The notes under the pieces were generated by a model. The model did no database searches. It saw only the letters and a list, made by a program, of their open reading frames with translations, and was not told where the DNA came from. A DNA stretch of 64,000 bases. It comes from CAZYFH01 sp965197395 (GTDB lineage: Bacteria; Acidobacteriota; Vicinamibacteria; Vicinamibacterales; UBA8438). Where the stretch lies: assembly GCA_965197395.1 (NCBI GenBank), contig CBDANB010000007.1, positions 124,001 to 188,000 of the forward strand. The letters run 5' to 3'. The translations under genes and the position numbers were made by a program. The stretch's first letter is position 1; each line of letters opens with the position of its first letter. This document shows positions 56,026-64,000 of this stretch, one piece after another.

Positions 56026-57267
56026 CTATCGCGCGTCGGCCGCCGCGTAGACGCGGTTGATCTCGTCGACCGCCTCGACGAAGATGGCGTAGGCGTCGCC
56101 CACTTGCTGTTTGTTCCCCAGGTCGCCGTACCAGTCCAGTAGCCACGCAGCGCGCACGAGGCTCCGGATTGCGATGCGCACGTCGTTGCCCGCCCGCGCC
56201 GGCAGGTCGATCGCCCGGTCGTTGAGCGCCAGCGCCAGTTCCTTGGCCTGGAGGGCAGGGATGAAAATCTCCGTGAACGCACCCCGCGTCACCAGGTCGC
56301 CGATCTCCTGGTTGCGGCCGCCGATGCCGGTCACGATTTCGCTCGTGAGGTCGGGGATCCGCGGGCGAATCCGCTCGGCCAACGGCACCGCCACCGGGGC
56401 GGCATCCGCGACCGAGAGGGGCGCCGCGTCGCGGGCCGTAGACGACAATTCCATGAAGATGAAATCGAATCGGTCCTCCGGAAAGTCCTCGACCACTTGC
56501 AGCTTGACGGTGATCTCGGCGGGTACGGCGAGGTCTCCCACCTCGGCTTCCAGATAGGCGCCGTCGGGCGACGGCAGCAAAGGGAACGCGACCACTTCGC
56601 TGAACTCGTCCGTCGCCTCGTCGTATTCCTCCTCAAGGACCGCCCGTCCCATCCATAGGCTCACGTCGACCGGCTCGCGATAGTTGTCGCTTGCGTAGAC
56701 GCGGAAGCGGCCGCCCTCCGGGTAGGCGCCCTCTATGTGGTGAAAACTGTCGGGCGCCATGAACACCGTTCCCCCATGCCGCGGCGTGTGATCCATGTGT
56801 GCCCCTGGTGCGGCATCGACGACGCCGCAGGTCAACATGGTCGATCCGTAGTAGGGATTCCGCACTGGTCCGTCAACCTGCACCCAATTGGACCCCCCGT
56901 CGTACATGGGGCAGTACGCCCGGGCGTACCCGGGCGGGAGATCCATCGCCGCGAGGAACTCCGATAGGGGCTTGAACTCGGCGCGCATCGTCTCGATGCT
57001 GTCCGCCGCCGCTGCGATCCGGGTGAGTGGGCGCGTGACGTCGTCCGCAACCGTGAGCAAGGACTCCAGCGCAACCCTTGCACCGGCGAAGTCATCCGCA
57101 GCCAACGCCTGCTGCGCTTCGACGTATGGTGCGAGCTGTGCGGTGAGATCGCCGGCTGTCGCCGGGGGTGCGGCCGACGTGACGTCGGGCGCCGAGCGTG
57201 TCGCGCAGGCGGACACGGCGATCAGCATGCCGCTCAGCGCGGCAAGCACATTCAAGCGTGAAGCCAT
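56026..57267 (-). CDS. Lipoprotein with DUF3347-like copper-handling domain
   Basis: 413 aa from the ATG giving MASRLNVLAALSG; upstream frame is open but not signal-like. Lipobox LIAVSAC. Residues 35-150 match the DUF3347/CusB-associated pattern: LAPYVEAQQALAADDFAGARVA, then YCPMYDGGSNWVQVDGPVRNPYYGSTMLTCG, with Cys and Met residues that bind copper in that family. Then HMDHTPRHGG, two beta domains, and a final helical region (about 320-413). Next to a cytochrome/monooxygenase-like gene on the same strand, suggesting periplasmic redox or metal trafficking. Confidence 0.72.
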   Translation of the reverse strand: MASRLNVLAALSGMLIAVSACATRSAPDVTSAAPPATAGDLTAQLAPYVEAQQALAADDFAGARVALESLLTVADDVTRPLTRIAAAADSIETMRAEFKPLSEFLAAMDLPPGYARAYCPMYDGGSNWVQVDGPVRNPYYGSTMLTCGVVDAAPGAHMDHTPRHGGTVFMAPDSFHHIEGAYPEGGRFRVYASDNYREPVDVSLWMGRAVLEEEYDEATDEFSEVVAFPLLPSPDGAYLEAEVGDLAVPAEITVKLQVVEDFPEDRFDFIFMELSSTARDAAPLSVADAAPVAVPLAERIRPRIPDLTSEIVTGIGGRNQEIGDLVTRGAFTEIFIPALQAKELALALNDRAIDLPARAGNDVRIAIRSLVRAAWLLDWYGDLGNKQQVGDAYAIFVEAVDEINRVYAAADAR

Positions 57268-57514
57268 GAACCTATCTTTGCGGAGGTGTCGATCGAACAG
57301 AACATCGGACTCGGGAGCGCGCGCTCGATGCCGCCAGTATACAACGTGCCGTGACAGCGTCGCAATGCCGCGAGGCACCGTAACTCTTTATCGCCCATGG
57401 ATTAGCGGGCGTGCGTCTCCACCGTCTCGTGTTCACACACCGGAAGACGCGGCCCGCCTGGCCGTCGTGCTACTGTGGACCGTGGCCGGCCTGGCCATCG
57501 TGCTACTGTGGACC
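57268..57514. other. Divergent intergenic region with start ambiguity for xerD
   Basis: Contains the 33-bp duplication and, if earlier GTGs are used, the first codons of the recombinase. No clear promoter pair was seen. Confidence 0.35.
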
Positions 57515-57521
57515 GTGGCCG
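57456..57521. repeat. 33-bp tandem duplication at the start of the recombinase gene
   Basis: Copies 57456-57488 and 57489-57521 (gcctggccgtcgtgctactg... and the same with one base changed). In frame with the recombinase; if translated it gives the repeat of VLLWTVAG(L)A. Confidence 0.92.
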
Positions 57522-58435
57522 AGCGCCGCACCGCCCGCGCGCGTGCCAATACCGAGCTCGCTGACGCCTATCTCGACGAGCTTCGCGTGGCACGCAGACT
57601 GGCCGACAACACCATCGAAAGCTACGCGCGGGACCTGACGAGCCTGGCGCGTTTCGCGGACTCGGGTCGACAGCGGCTCGACCAGCTCACCAGACAGGAT
57701 CTCGAGCATTTCGTGCGCGACCGCCGCGCGTCGGGGCTCGCTCCACGCTCGGTCGCGCGGACGGTCGCATGCATACGCGGTTTCTACCGTTTCCTCATGA
57801 CCGATGGGCACATCCCCGTCAATCCGGCCGAAGATGTGCGAGCCCCGAAGTCGTGGCCGGCGCTCCCCAAGTTTCTGTCGCTCGAGGATGTCGACCGGCT
57901 GATCGAACAGCCGGACACGACGACGTCGATCGGCGTGCGCGACCGGGCGCTGGTCGAGCTGCTGTACGCGACCGGGATGCGTGTCTCCGAGCTGGTGTCG
58001 CTCCGTCCGAGCGATCTCAACCTTGGGGCGGGCCACTTGACGTGCCTCGGGAAGGGATCGAGGGAGCGACTGGTTCCCATCGGGGCGACCGCCGTTGACT
58101 GGGTGCGTCGATACGTCGCGTCCGGGCGACCGGTGCTCCTTGGCGACAAGGCGTCTCCGTGGTTGTTCGTGAACGCGCGCGGCGGTGGACGATTGAGCCG
58201 CGTCGGCTTCTGGAAGATCCTCAAGAAACTGGCCCGCCTGGCCGGGCTGTCTCCAGAGCTGAGCCCGCACGTGCTGCGCCACTCGTTCGCCACCCACCTG
58301 CTGGAACGGGGCGCCGATCTCCGGTCGATTCAAACGCTCCTGGGTCACGCGGATCTCTCGACGACCCAGATCTACACGCATATTCTCGAAGCGCGTCTCA
58401 AAGCGGTCTACGACGAGTTCCACCCCCGTGCCTGA
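57515..58435 (+). CDS. xerD: Tyrosine recombinase XerC/XerD
   Basis: 306 aa from the GTG at 57515; GTGs at 57467 and 57500 are in frame and would add up to 16 hydrophobic residues coded by a tandem duplication. Normal Xer length supports the later start. N-terminal SAM-like core-binding domain (LADAYLDELRVARRLADNTIESYARDL), then catalytic domain with Arg in ATGMRVSELVSLR, Lys in LGKGSRERLVP, HVLRHSFATHLLERG, LGHADLSTTQIYTH with the His and the nucleophile Tyr. Resolves chromosome dimers at dif. XerC and XerD are not separable by eye. Confidence 0.93.
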   Translation: MAERRTARARANTELADAYLDELRVARRLADNTIESYARDLTSLARFADSGRQRLDQLTRQDLEHFVRDRRASGLAPRSVARTVACIRGFYRFLMTDGHIPVNPAEDVRAPKSWPALPKFLSLEDVDRLIEQPDTTTSIGVRDRALVELLYATGMRVSELVSLRPSDLNLGAGHLTCLGKGSRERLVPIGATAVDWVRRYVASGRPVLLGDKASPWLFVNARGGGRLSRVGFWKILKKLARLAGLSPELSPHVLRHSFATHLLERGADLRSIQTLLGHADLSTTQIYTHILEARLKAVYDEFHPRA

Positions 58436-58519
58436 TTGACCCTGGAAACGGCGCTTTGCTATTGTTAGCGGTTCGCCCGCCGGCACAGGTCGCTGGGGAA
58501 GGCTGTGATGCTGCGGCAG

Positions 58520-58642
58520 CCAAGGCGCGCACGGCGCGCTGCGCGGGCGCGGAGTGGGGCTCTCGCCGATCCTAGGGGTGCCACCCCTAGATCGACGGGG
58601 GTCCCCGCGGAGCGGCCGCGTGGGGTTCGGGGCGAAGCCCCG
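58520..58642. repeat. Palindromic intergenic repeat, copy 5, with nested palindrome
   Basis: Same orientation as copies 1 and 3. After gagtggggctctc it carries an extra block of about 34 bp, gccgatcctaggggtgccac to gatcgacggg, itself almost a palindrome (gatcctaggggtg with cacccctagatc), before resuming ggtccccgcgg. It lies between xerD and metK. Confidence 0.88.
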
Positions 58643-58666
58643 AGCAAATGAAACACAGGGAGCAAC

Positions 58667-59818
58667 ATGCGCCGGACAGGCCAATACCTCTTTACCTCTG
58701 AATCGGTCACGGAGGGGCACCCTGACAAGATCGCGGATCAGGTGTCGGATGCGGTCCTCGATGCGATCCTCGCCCAGGACCCCACCGGTCGCGTCGCCTG
58801 CGAGACGCTGGTGACGACGGGCTTGATCGTGCTGGCGGGCGAGATCACCACGAGCTGCACGGCCAACTTCAGCGATGTCGCGAGGGCGGCAGTCCGCGAC
58901 GTCGGATACACGCGCGCAAAGTTTGGGTTCGATGCGGACACCTGCTCGGTGCTGTCGGCGTTGCACGGCCAGTCGCCGGATATCGCCATGGGGGTCGATC
59001 CGGGTGGCGCCGGGGACCAGGGGATGATGTTCGGTTACGCCTGCTCGGAAACCGAAGAGCTGATGCCGCTGCCGATCATGATGTCCCATCGCCTGGTGCG
59101 GGCGCTGTCGGAGGTCCGTCGAGACGGTCGGCTCTCGTATCTGCGACCCGACGGGAAGTCGCAGGTGACCGTCGAGTATGCGGACGACCGGCCCGTTCGC
59201 ATCGACGCGATTGTCGTGTCCAGCCAGCACAGCGAGGAGATCGCCACGGACCAGATCCGTCGTGACATCGAAGAGCACGTCATCCGGGCGGTCGTGCCCG
59301 GTGCGTTGATTGACGACCGCACGAAGGTCTACGTCAATCCGACGGGACGTTTCGTGACCGGCGGTCCGCACGGTGACTCCGGCGTGACGGGTCGGAAGAT
59401 CATCGTGGACACGTATGGTGGGATGGCGCCGCATGGCGGCGGCGCCTTCTCGGGCAAAGATCCAACGAAGGTCGATCGGTCGGCCGCGTATATGGCGCGC
59501 TACATCGCCAAGAACTGCGTGGCGGCGGGACTTGCCGACCGTGTCCAGGTCCAGCTGGCGTACGCGATCGGCGTGGCGGATCCGGTGTCGGTGCTCGTCG
59601 AGACATTCGGCACCGGCAAGGTCGACGAAGCGACGATCAGCACATCGGTCCGTGAGCAGTTCGCGTTGACGCCGAAGGGGATCATCGAGACGCTCGACCT
59701 GCGCCGCCCGATCTACCGCCAGACCGCCGCGTTTGGGCACTTCGGTCGGAGTGAGCCGGAGTTCACCTGGGAACGCACGGACAAGGCAGAGGGATTGCGC
59801 GCGGCGGCGGGGCTTTGA
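58667..59818 (+). CDS. metK: S-adenosylmethionine synthase
   Basis: 383 aa, normal length. Makes SAM from Met and ATP. YLFTSESVTEGHPDKIADQ, VTTGLIVLAGEITT, IAMGVDPGGAGDQGMMFGYAC, GRFVTGGPHGDSGVTGRKIIVDTYGG and GGGAFSGKDPTKVDRS are all intact. GGGAGCA precedes the ATG. No SAM riboswitch is visible in the 230 bp upstream, which are taken up by repeat copy 5. Confidence 0.97.
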   Translation: MRRTGQYLFTSESVTEGHPDKIADQVSDAVLDAILAQDPTGRVACETLVTTGLIVLAGEITTSCTANFSDVARAAVRDVGYTRAKFGFDADTCSVLSALHGQSPDIAMGVDPGGAGDQGMMFGYACSETEELMPLPIMMSHRLVRALSEVRRDGRLSYLRPDGKSQVTVEYADDRPVRIDAIVVSSQHSEEIATDQIRRDIEEHVIRAVVPGALIDDRTKVYVNPTGRFVTGGPHGDSGVTGRKIIVDTYGGMAPHGGGAFSGKDPTKVDRSAAYMARYIAKNCVAAGLADRVQVQLAYAIGVADPVSVLVETFGTGKVDEATISTSVREQFALTPKGIIETLDLRRPIYRQTAAFGHFGRSEPEFTWERTDKAEGLRAAAGL

Positions 59819-59835
59819 TCGGATAATAGTCCTCC

Positions 59836-61530
59836 ATGTCGCGTCCGGCGACACGCTATCTCGCGATCACGGCGACGGCGGCCATTGGGGCCGCCGTTTT
59901 GTTGTTTCTGGTGCTGCCGCCGCCGGCGCGGGTCGTGGTCGTCCCCGACCCGCCGGGTTCCGACGATGAGGCGGTCGTCGTGCGTGGAGCGTTTCACGTG
60001 CACAGCGATCGCTCGGACGGGAGCGGGTCGGTCACGGAGATCGCCGAGGCGGCCCGGCGGGCGGGCCTCGATTTCGTCATCCTGACGGATCACGGCGACG
60101 GCACACGTCCGCCGCGCTCGCCCGCGTATCACCACGGGGTGCTCTGTGTCGACGCGGTGGAGATCAGCACGGACAGCGGTCACTACATTGCACTTGGCTT
60201 ACCCGTTGTGCCCTATCCCCTTGGCGGCGACGCGCACGGGGTCGTCGAGGACGTGGCGCGGCTGGGAGGGTTCGGCGTGGTGGCGCACCCGGCCTCGCGA
60301 AAGCCCGCGCTCCGTTGGGAGGATTGGAATCTGCCGGTGGACGGCGTGGAGTGGATCAACGGCGACAGCCAATGGCGAGACGATAGCGTCGCCGCGTTGG
60401 CGCTCGCGGCGATGGGATATTGGCTCAGGGCGCCGGAGAGCCTGGCGAGGTTGCTCGACCGCCCGGACGCGGCGTTGGCGCGGTGGGATGCTCAGACCGC
60501 GGTCCGTCCCGTCGTCGGGATTGGTGGAATCGATGCCCACGCGCGGCTGGCGACCGGTGTCGGAGAGGACGGTTACGAGGATGCGCTGGCGGTCAGCTTT
60601 CCGGGCTACGAACCGCTGTTTCGGGCGTTCGCGGTGCGTGTTGGCTTGGCCCGCGCATGGCACGGCGATGCAATGAACGACGCACGGGCGTTGGTGTCCG
60701 CGATGCGCGCCGGTCGCACGTTCACCGCGATCGACGCACTGGCGGGCCCGGTCTTCTTTCGCTACCACGCCGCACACGAGGGGCAGATTGTCGAGATGGG
60801 GGGGCACGTGGGCGCCACGGGGCCGGTGTCGCTTCGCGCTCGGGTGGGTGGCCCTCCGGGAACCGAGATGGTGCTGATGCGCGACGGCCGCCCGGTCGCG
60901 CGCGCGCCGGCCGACATGGAGTACCAGGTCACGGCGGGCGCGCCGGCGGCGGCGTACCGCGTCGAGGTACATCTGCCCGACGCGCCGGGAACCCCCCCCG
61001 TACCCTGGATCGTCGGCAATCCGATCTACGTCGGCGAGAGGGTGGTGGCCGTCACGCCGCCGACGGCTCCGACGGCCGTGGCCCCGCTCACACGCGACGG
61101 TTGGCACGCCGAGCAGGACACCGGCACCGTCGCCGACGTCGACACCGTCGGCACGCGCGTGCGCTTGCGGTATCAGCTCGGCGACGGACCGGGGCCGCAC
61201 GCCGCCGCCGTGTACGAGGTCACTGCAGGGACGCTCGTCGACTACGACCATCTCGCGTTTGATGTCGTCGCGAACCAGCCTGTCCGGGCATCGGTGCAGC
61301 TGCGGGTGGCAGGACGAGACGACGTGCGCTGGCGGCGGTCGTTCTACGCCGGACCCGAGATGCGGTCCGTGCAGGTACGCTTCACCGAGCTGACCCCGGT
61401 GACGCCGACGCTCGCCCCCCAGCCCGATCTCAGGCGGGTGGAAAGCGTGATGGTGGTCGTGGATGCGGTCAACACACGGCCCGGGACCGTCGGGACGCTG
61501 TCGGTGATCGCTCCACGACTCATTCGTTAG
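59836..61530 (+). CDS. Membrane-anchored PHP-domain phosphoesterase-like protein
   Basis: 564 aa. N-terminal membrane anchor (ITATAAIGAAVLLFLVLPPP). PHP domain (about 48-290): metal motifs AFHVHSDRSDGSGS, ILTDHGD, VDAVEIS, GVVAHPAS and GIGGIDAH. Beta-rich C-terminal half without known motifs (LRARVGGPPGTEMVLMRDG). PHP proteins hydrolyse phosphoesters in a trinuclear metal site; this exported form may work on sugar or nucleoside phosphates in the periplasm. 17 bp after metK; repeat copy 6 begins at its stop. Confidence 0.85.
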   Translation: MSRPATRYLAITATAAIGAAVLLFLVLPPPARVVVVPDPPGSDDEAVVVRGAFHVHSDRSDGSGSVTEIAEAARRAGLDFVILTDHGDGTRPPRSPAYHHGVLCVDAVEISTDSGHYIALGLPVVPYPLGGDAHGVVEDVARLGGFGVVAHPASRKPALRWEDWNLPVDGVEWINGDSQWRDDSVAALALAAMGYWLRAPESLARLLDRPDAALARWDAQTAVRPVVGIGGIDAHARLATGVGEDGYEDALAVSFPGYEPLFRAFAVRVGLARAWHGDAMNDARALVSAMRAGRTFTAIDALAGPVFFRYHAAHEGQIVEMGGHVGATGPVSLRARVGGPPGTEMVLMRDGRPVARAPADMEYQVTAGAPAAAYRVEVHLPDAPGTPPVPWIVGNPIYVGERVVAVTPPTAPTAVAPLTRDGWHAEQDTGTVADVDTVGTRVRLRYQLGDGPGPHAAAVYEVTAGTLVDYDHLAFDVVANQPVRASVQLRVAGRDDVRWRRSFYAGPEMRSVQVRFTELTPVTPTLAPQPDLRRVESVMVVVDAVNTRPGTVGTLSVIAPRLIR

Positions 61531-61656
61531 ACGGGGGCTGCGCCCCCGAATCCCGCCGCGGGCGCTCCGTGGGGACCCCCGTCGATCTAGGGTGACACCC
61601 CTAGGATCGGCGAGAGCCCCACTCCGCGCCCGCGAGGCGCGCCGTGCGCGCCTTGG
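61530..61656. repeat. Palindromic intergenic repeat, copy 6, with nested palindrome
   Basis: Reverse orientation; starts at the TAG stop with gacgggggctgcgcccccga. Contains the same nested block as copy 5 (cgtcgatctagggtgacacccctaggatcg region, about 61580-61612), then gcgcgccgtgcgcgcc. Sits between convergent genes. Confidence 0.88.
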
Positions 61657-61676
61657 CCGTTCGTCGACGGGTTCCG

Positions 61677-63992
61677 TCAGGTTCTGACGTTGAGCAGCAG
61701 ATAGGCCGCGGATCCGCCAAAGAGGACGTTGGGGGCCCATGCCGCGAGAGCGGGCCCGAGCAAGCCTGCGCTACCGATGGCGGCGAAGACACTCAGAATG
61801 ACCCAGTAGCTGAACGCCAGCGCGATCCCGACGCCGACGCCGTAGAGGGCGCCGCGCGGCCCGGTCGTGACGGCGAACGGCACGGCGATGAGCGTCAGAA
61901 TGAACGTCACGAACGGAAACGACGTCTTGCGGTGCAGATCGACGGCGAGGTCGACGACGTCGAAGCCCCTCGCACCCAACTCGTCGATGTATCGCTCGAG
62001 CTCCGCGAAGGTCATCAGCTCGGCGTCCGGACGCTCCGTCTGGAAGAACGTCGGAGGTTCGACGAAGGGCAGCGGTTGCGACGCCGCAAACGCATATGGT
62101 ACGGCCGGGCCAGACGCCGTGGCGGGGAAGTCCCGCACCCAGACGTCGCGGCCGTTCCACTCGTCGGCGAAGATGGCGTGCGCGGCGAACGTACGGCGGT
62201 TGAGTCGCCAGGGGCGTCCCTCGAACTCATAGACAGAGAGATTGCTGAGCTCGGTGGTGTCCGGATCGAAATAGAGATAGTGATAGATTGCGCCGTCGCT
62301 GCTGACTGCCCATCTCCGGTTGAGCACGTCGAACGCTTCCATCGACCCGGTTCGAATCTGATGCCGGAGCGCCTCGGCCCTCCGGTTCGAGTGGGCGAGG
62401 ACGCTTTCACCCAGCACGAAGAGGCACGCGCTCCACGCGAGGCTGAGGGCGAAGATCGGGAGCGCGGTCCGATAAAGACTGATCCCACATGCCTTCATGA
62501 CCGTCAGCTCGCTGGACTTGGTGATCAGGCCGATCGTGATGAGCGCGGCGACCAACGCCGAGATCGGCAGGACGAAGTACATGAATTGCGGCGTGGCATT
62601 CCAGAAATACTCGAGCAACATGGCGCCGCTGGTCTGTCCCTTGAACAGTTTGTCCGACAGGTCGATGAAGGTCGAGATATAGAAGATGCCGAGCAGACCA
62701 ACGAACGAGACCATGACCCACCGGAGATACAGCTTGGCGACGTACCAGTCGAGGAGCGTGAGATTTCCGAGACCGCCCCTCGGGACGGTCATCAGATGCG
62801 CGGGGGAGTCGTGTCGCTCGACCTTCGTCGCCTCGACCGTCGGCGGGCGATATCGACGCGACAGCAGCGGGATCGCGACGCGCCGCTCGACCGAGTGCGA
62901 GCGCCACAGGATGAGCCCGAGCCCGACAATGCCCAGCACGATGTTGGGCAGCCACATCGCCAGGTGGGGCGACACCAGTGCGCCCTTGGCCAACGCTTCT
63001 CCGGTGTACATGACGACGTAGTAGGCGAAGATCACGCCGATGCCGAGCACGAAGCTCGCCAGCTTGCCGTCCTTGCGGCTCGTAACACCCAGACCGAGGC
63101 CGATCAGCGCGAAGACGAGGCAGGCAACCGGGATGGAGAACTTACGATGGATCTCCATGACCGGCCGATGCGACGAGAGCCCGAGCTGGCCAAGCCGGGC
63201 GGCCTCGGCGCGCAGTTGCGGCACGGTGAACTCGGCGAGTCCCCGCTGGGGCCCCGCACGAGGAAACACCGACTCGGCGTCGAGGCTAATCGTGAGCTCC
63301 TTGAAGCGGTGTTCCTCGTAGGCGGTCGGATCCGTCGCGTCCGAGACGTGTTGCGTGCCGTTGTGCAGGACGATGTCGACCAGGCGTTGCTCACGATCGA
63401 TGACCACGCGCCCGCGTTCCGCGACGACGACGTCCGGCCGATCGGGGTTGCTGGTGTCCGCCAGGAAGACATCCGACCATCCGTGGCCCGTGGCCGAGAC
63501 CTCGCGGACGTATAGCATGCGGTTTGGAAAGGCGTCGTAAAAGACGCGCGACTTCACCTCACCCTCCGCCTGGTTGGCAACCGTGCGAAACGTGATCTCC
63601 CGAAACGCCTGGTTGGCGTCCGGGAGGGCGACGACCATGGTGTAGCAGGTCGCGGCGGCGGCGCCTACGGCGAGGAGCGCCAACGGTGCGAGCATGCGAT
63701 AGATGCTGACGCCGCACGCCTGCAAGGCCACGGTCTCTCGGTCGGTCGACATGCGGCCGAGCCCCATGAGGACCCCAATCAGCAAGGCCATCGGAATGGT
63801 GATGCCGAGTCCCTGCGGGATCAGCGTCGCCATGATCCTCAGGATGGTGACCCCATCGACCCCCTTGGCGATGAGGTCCTCCGCGTAGTCCATGATGGGC
63901 GGCAGCATCAGCAGGAAGGTCAGCACCAGCAGCGCCAGGCCGAACGGCGCGAGAATCTCACGCAGGATGTAGCGGTCGGTGATCTTCAGCAT
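61677..63992 (-). CDS. lptFG: Fused LptF-LptG lipopolysaccharide transport permease
   Basis: 771 aa, two YjgP/YjgQ permease units in one chain: the first about 1-370 (ITDRYILREILAPFGLALLVL, STDRETVALQACGVSIYRML), the second about 415-771 (LTLLDWYVAKLYLRWVMVSF, KSSELTVMKACGISLYRTALPI). Each has the six-helix pattern with a periplasmic beta-jellyroll between helices 3 and 4. Normally LptF and LptG are separate and form an ABC transporter with LptB that extracts LPS. The double-length gene implies one polypeptide replacing both. It runs nearly to the end of the window; its start (ATG at 63992) is inside. Confidence 0.93.
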   Translation of the reverse strand: MLKITDRYILREILAPFGLALLVLTFLLMLPPIMDYAEDLIAKGVDGVTILRIMATLIPQGLGITIPMALLIGVLMGLGRMSTDRETVALQACGVSIYRMLAPLALLAVGAAAATCYTMVVALPDANQAFREITFRTVANQAEGEVKSRVFYDAFPNRMLYVREVSATGHGWSDVFLADTSNPDRPDVVVAERGRVVIDREQRLVDIVLHNGTQHVSDATDPTAYEEHRFKELTISLDAESVFPRAGPQRGLAEFTVPQLRAEAARLGQLGLSSHRPVMEIHRKFSIPVACLVFALIGLGLGVTSRKDGKLASFVLGIGVIFAYYVVMYTGEALAKGALVSPHLAMWLPNIVLGIVGLGLILWRSHSVERRVAIPLLSRRYRPPTVEATKVERHDSPAHLMTVPRGGLGNLTLLDWYVAKLYLRWVMVSFVGLLGIFYISTFIDLSDKLFKGQTSGAMLLEYFWNATPQFMYFVLPISALVAALITIGLITKSSELTVMKACGISLYRTALPIFALSLAWSACLFVLGESVLAHSNRRAEALRHQIRTGSMEAFDVLNRRWAVSSDGAIYHYLYFDPDTTELSNLSVYEFEGRPWRLNRRTFAAHAIFADEWNGRDVWVRDFPATASGPAVPYAFAASQPLPFVEPPTFFQTERPDAELMTFAELERYIDELGARGFDVVDLAVDLHRKTSFPFVTFILTLIAVPFAVTTGPRGALYGVGVGIALAFSYWVILSVFAAIGSAGLLGPALAAWAPNVLFGGSAAYLLLNVRT

Positions 63993-64000
63993 GGCCCGGG

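Noticed and set aside
58436..58666. SAM riboswitch ahead of metK
   Set aside because: The region is occupied by the palindromic repeat copy 5; no SAM-I/II/IV core seen.
61644..63515. 623-codon open frame antisense to lptFG
   Set aside because: Arg/Glu/Asp-rich with no domain; the minus-strand permease is certain.

Overview
The window is one contiguous stretch of a high-GC Gram-negative chromosome. Long-TPR Ser/Thr kinases, an ECF sigma factor beside a kinase, a fused LptF-LptG permease, a minimal bacterial microcompartment (BMC) pair, a PilC-B-M-N-O-P-Q operon with a secretin-cohesin fusion, and GC-rich palindromic repeats after genes all suggest an Acidobacteriota member, probably of the Vicinamibacteria. 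That placement is inference from gene style; there is no rRNA, and I saw no tRNA gene or CRISPR array. Most genes are ordinary single-copy housekeeping genes.

Layout. 1-8975 is a signalling and accessory region: a serine-hydrolase tail, an exported protein of unknown role, a decayed SpoIIE-type phosphatase, a kinase-TPR gene split by a 367-bp MITE-like insert, a divergent kinase/ECF-sigma pair and a STAS protein. 9141-23745 is core metabolism and envelope: glycine cleavage gcvT-gcvH-gcvP, a class IV aminotransferase, NAD(P)HX repair, tsaE, secA-guaB, an M23 peptidase and comM. 24034-28672 holds a GT2 glycosyltransferase, a BMC-H shell protein with a tailed aldehyde dehydrogenase, and a lytic transglycosylase. 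28815-37856 is a type IV pilus/type II secretion operon: pilC, pilB, pilM, pilN, pilO, pilP, secretin and two pseudopilins. 37944-40624 is a rearranged PKD/Ig lipoprotein gene with parts on both strands, then a prepilin-like gene. 40637-45839 (minus) is a MurNAc-salvage style cluster: murQ, a sodium:solute symporter, a serine hydrolase and a broken second symporter. 45940-53066 is the aspartate-family operon hom, thrC, ornithine-cyclodeaminase-like, lysC and asd, preceded by what looks like a complete threonine-responsive transcription attenuator; an IS200 element and a palindromic repeat now lie between attenuator and operon. 53218-57267 (minus) holds a deleted amidohydrolase, a cytochrome c/monooxygenase-like protein and a DUF3347-like lipoprotein. 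57515-63992 holds a Xer recombinase, metK, a PHP-domain protein and fused lptFG.

Two themes cut across the window. First, gene decay and rearrangement are frequent: at least five genes carry deletions, insertions or inversions next to intact neighbours. Second, small repeats are active: three separate in-frame tandem duplications with the same 33-bp unit, a 26-bp frame-breaking duplication, a 22-bp intergenic triplication, and six copies of a roughly 100-bp palindromic element, four of which abut stop codons. The observation I rate highest is the predicted threonine attenuator at 45940-46162; next are the split and inverted PKD gene at 37957-39848 and the minimal BMC locus at 24720-26807.
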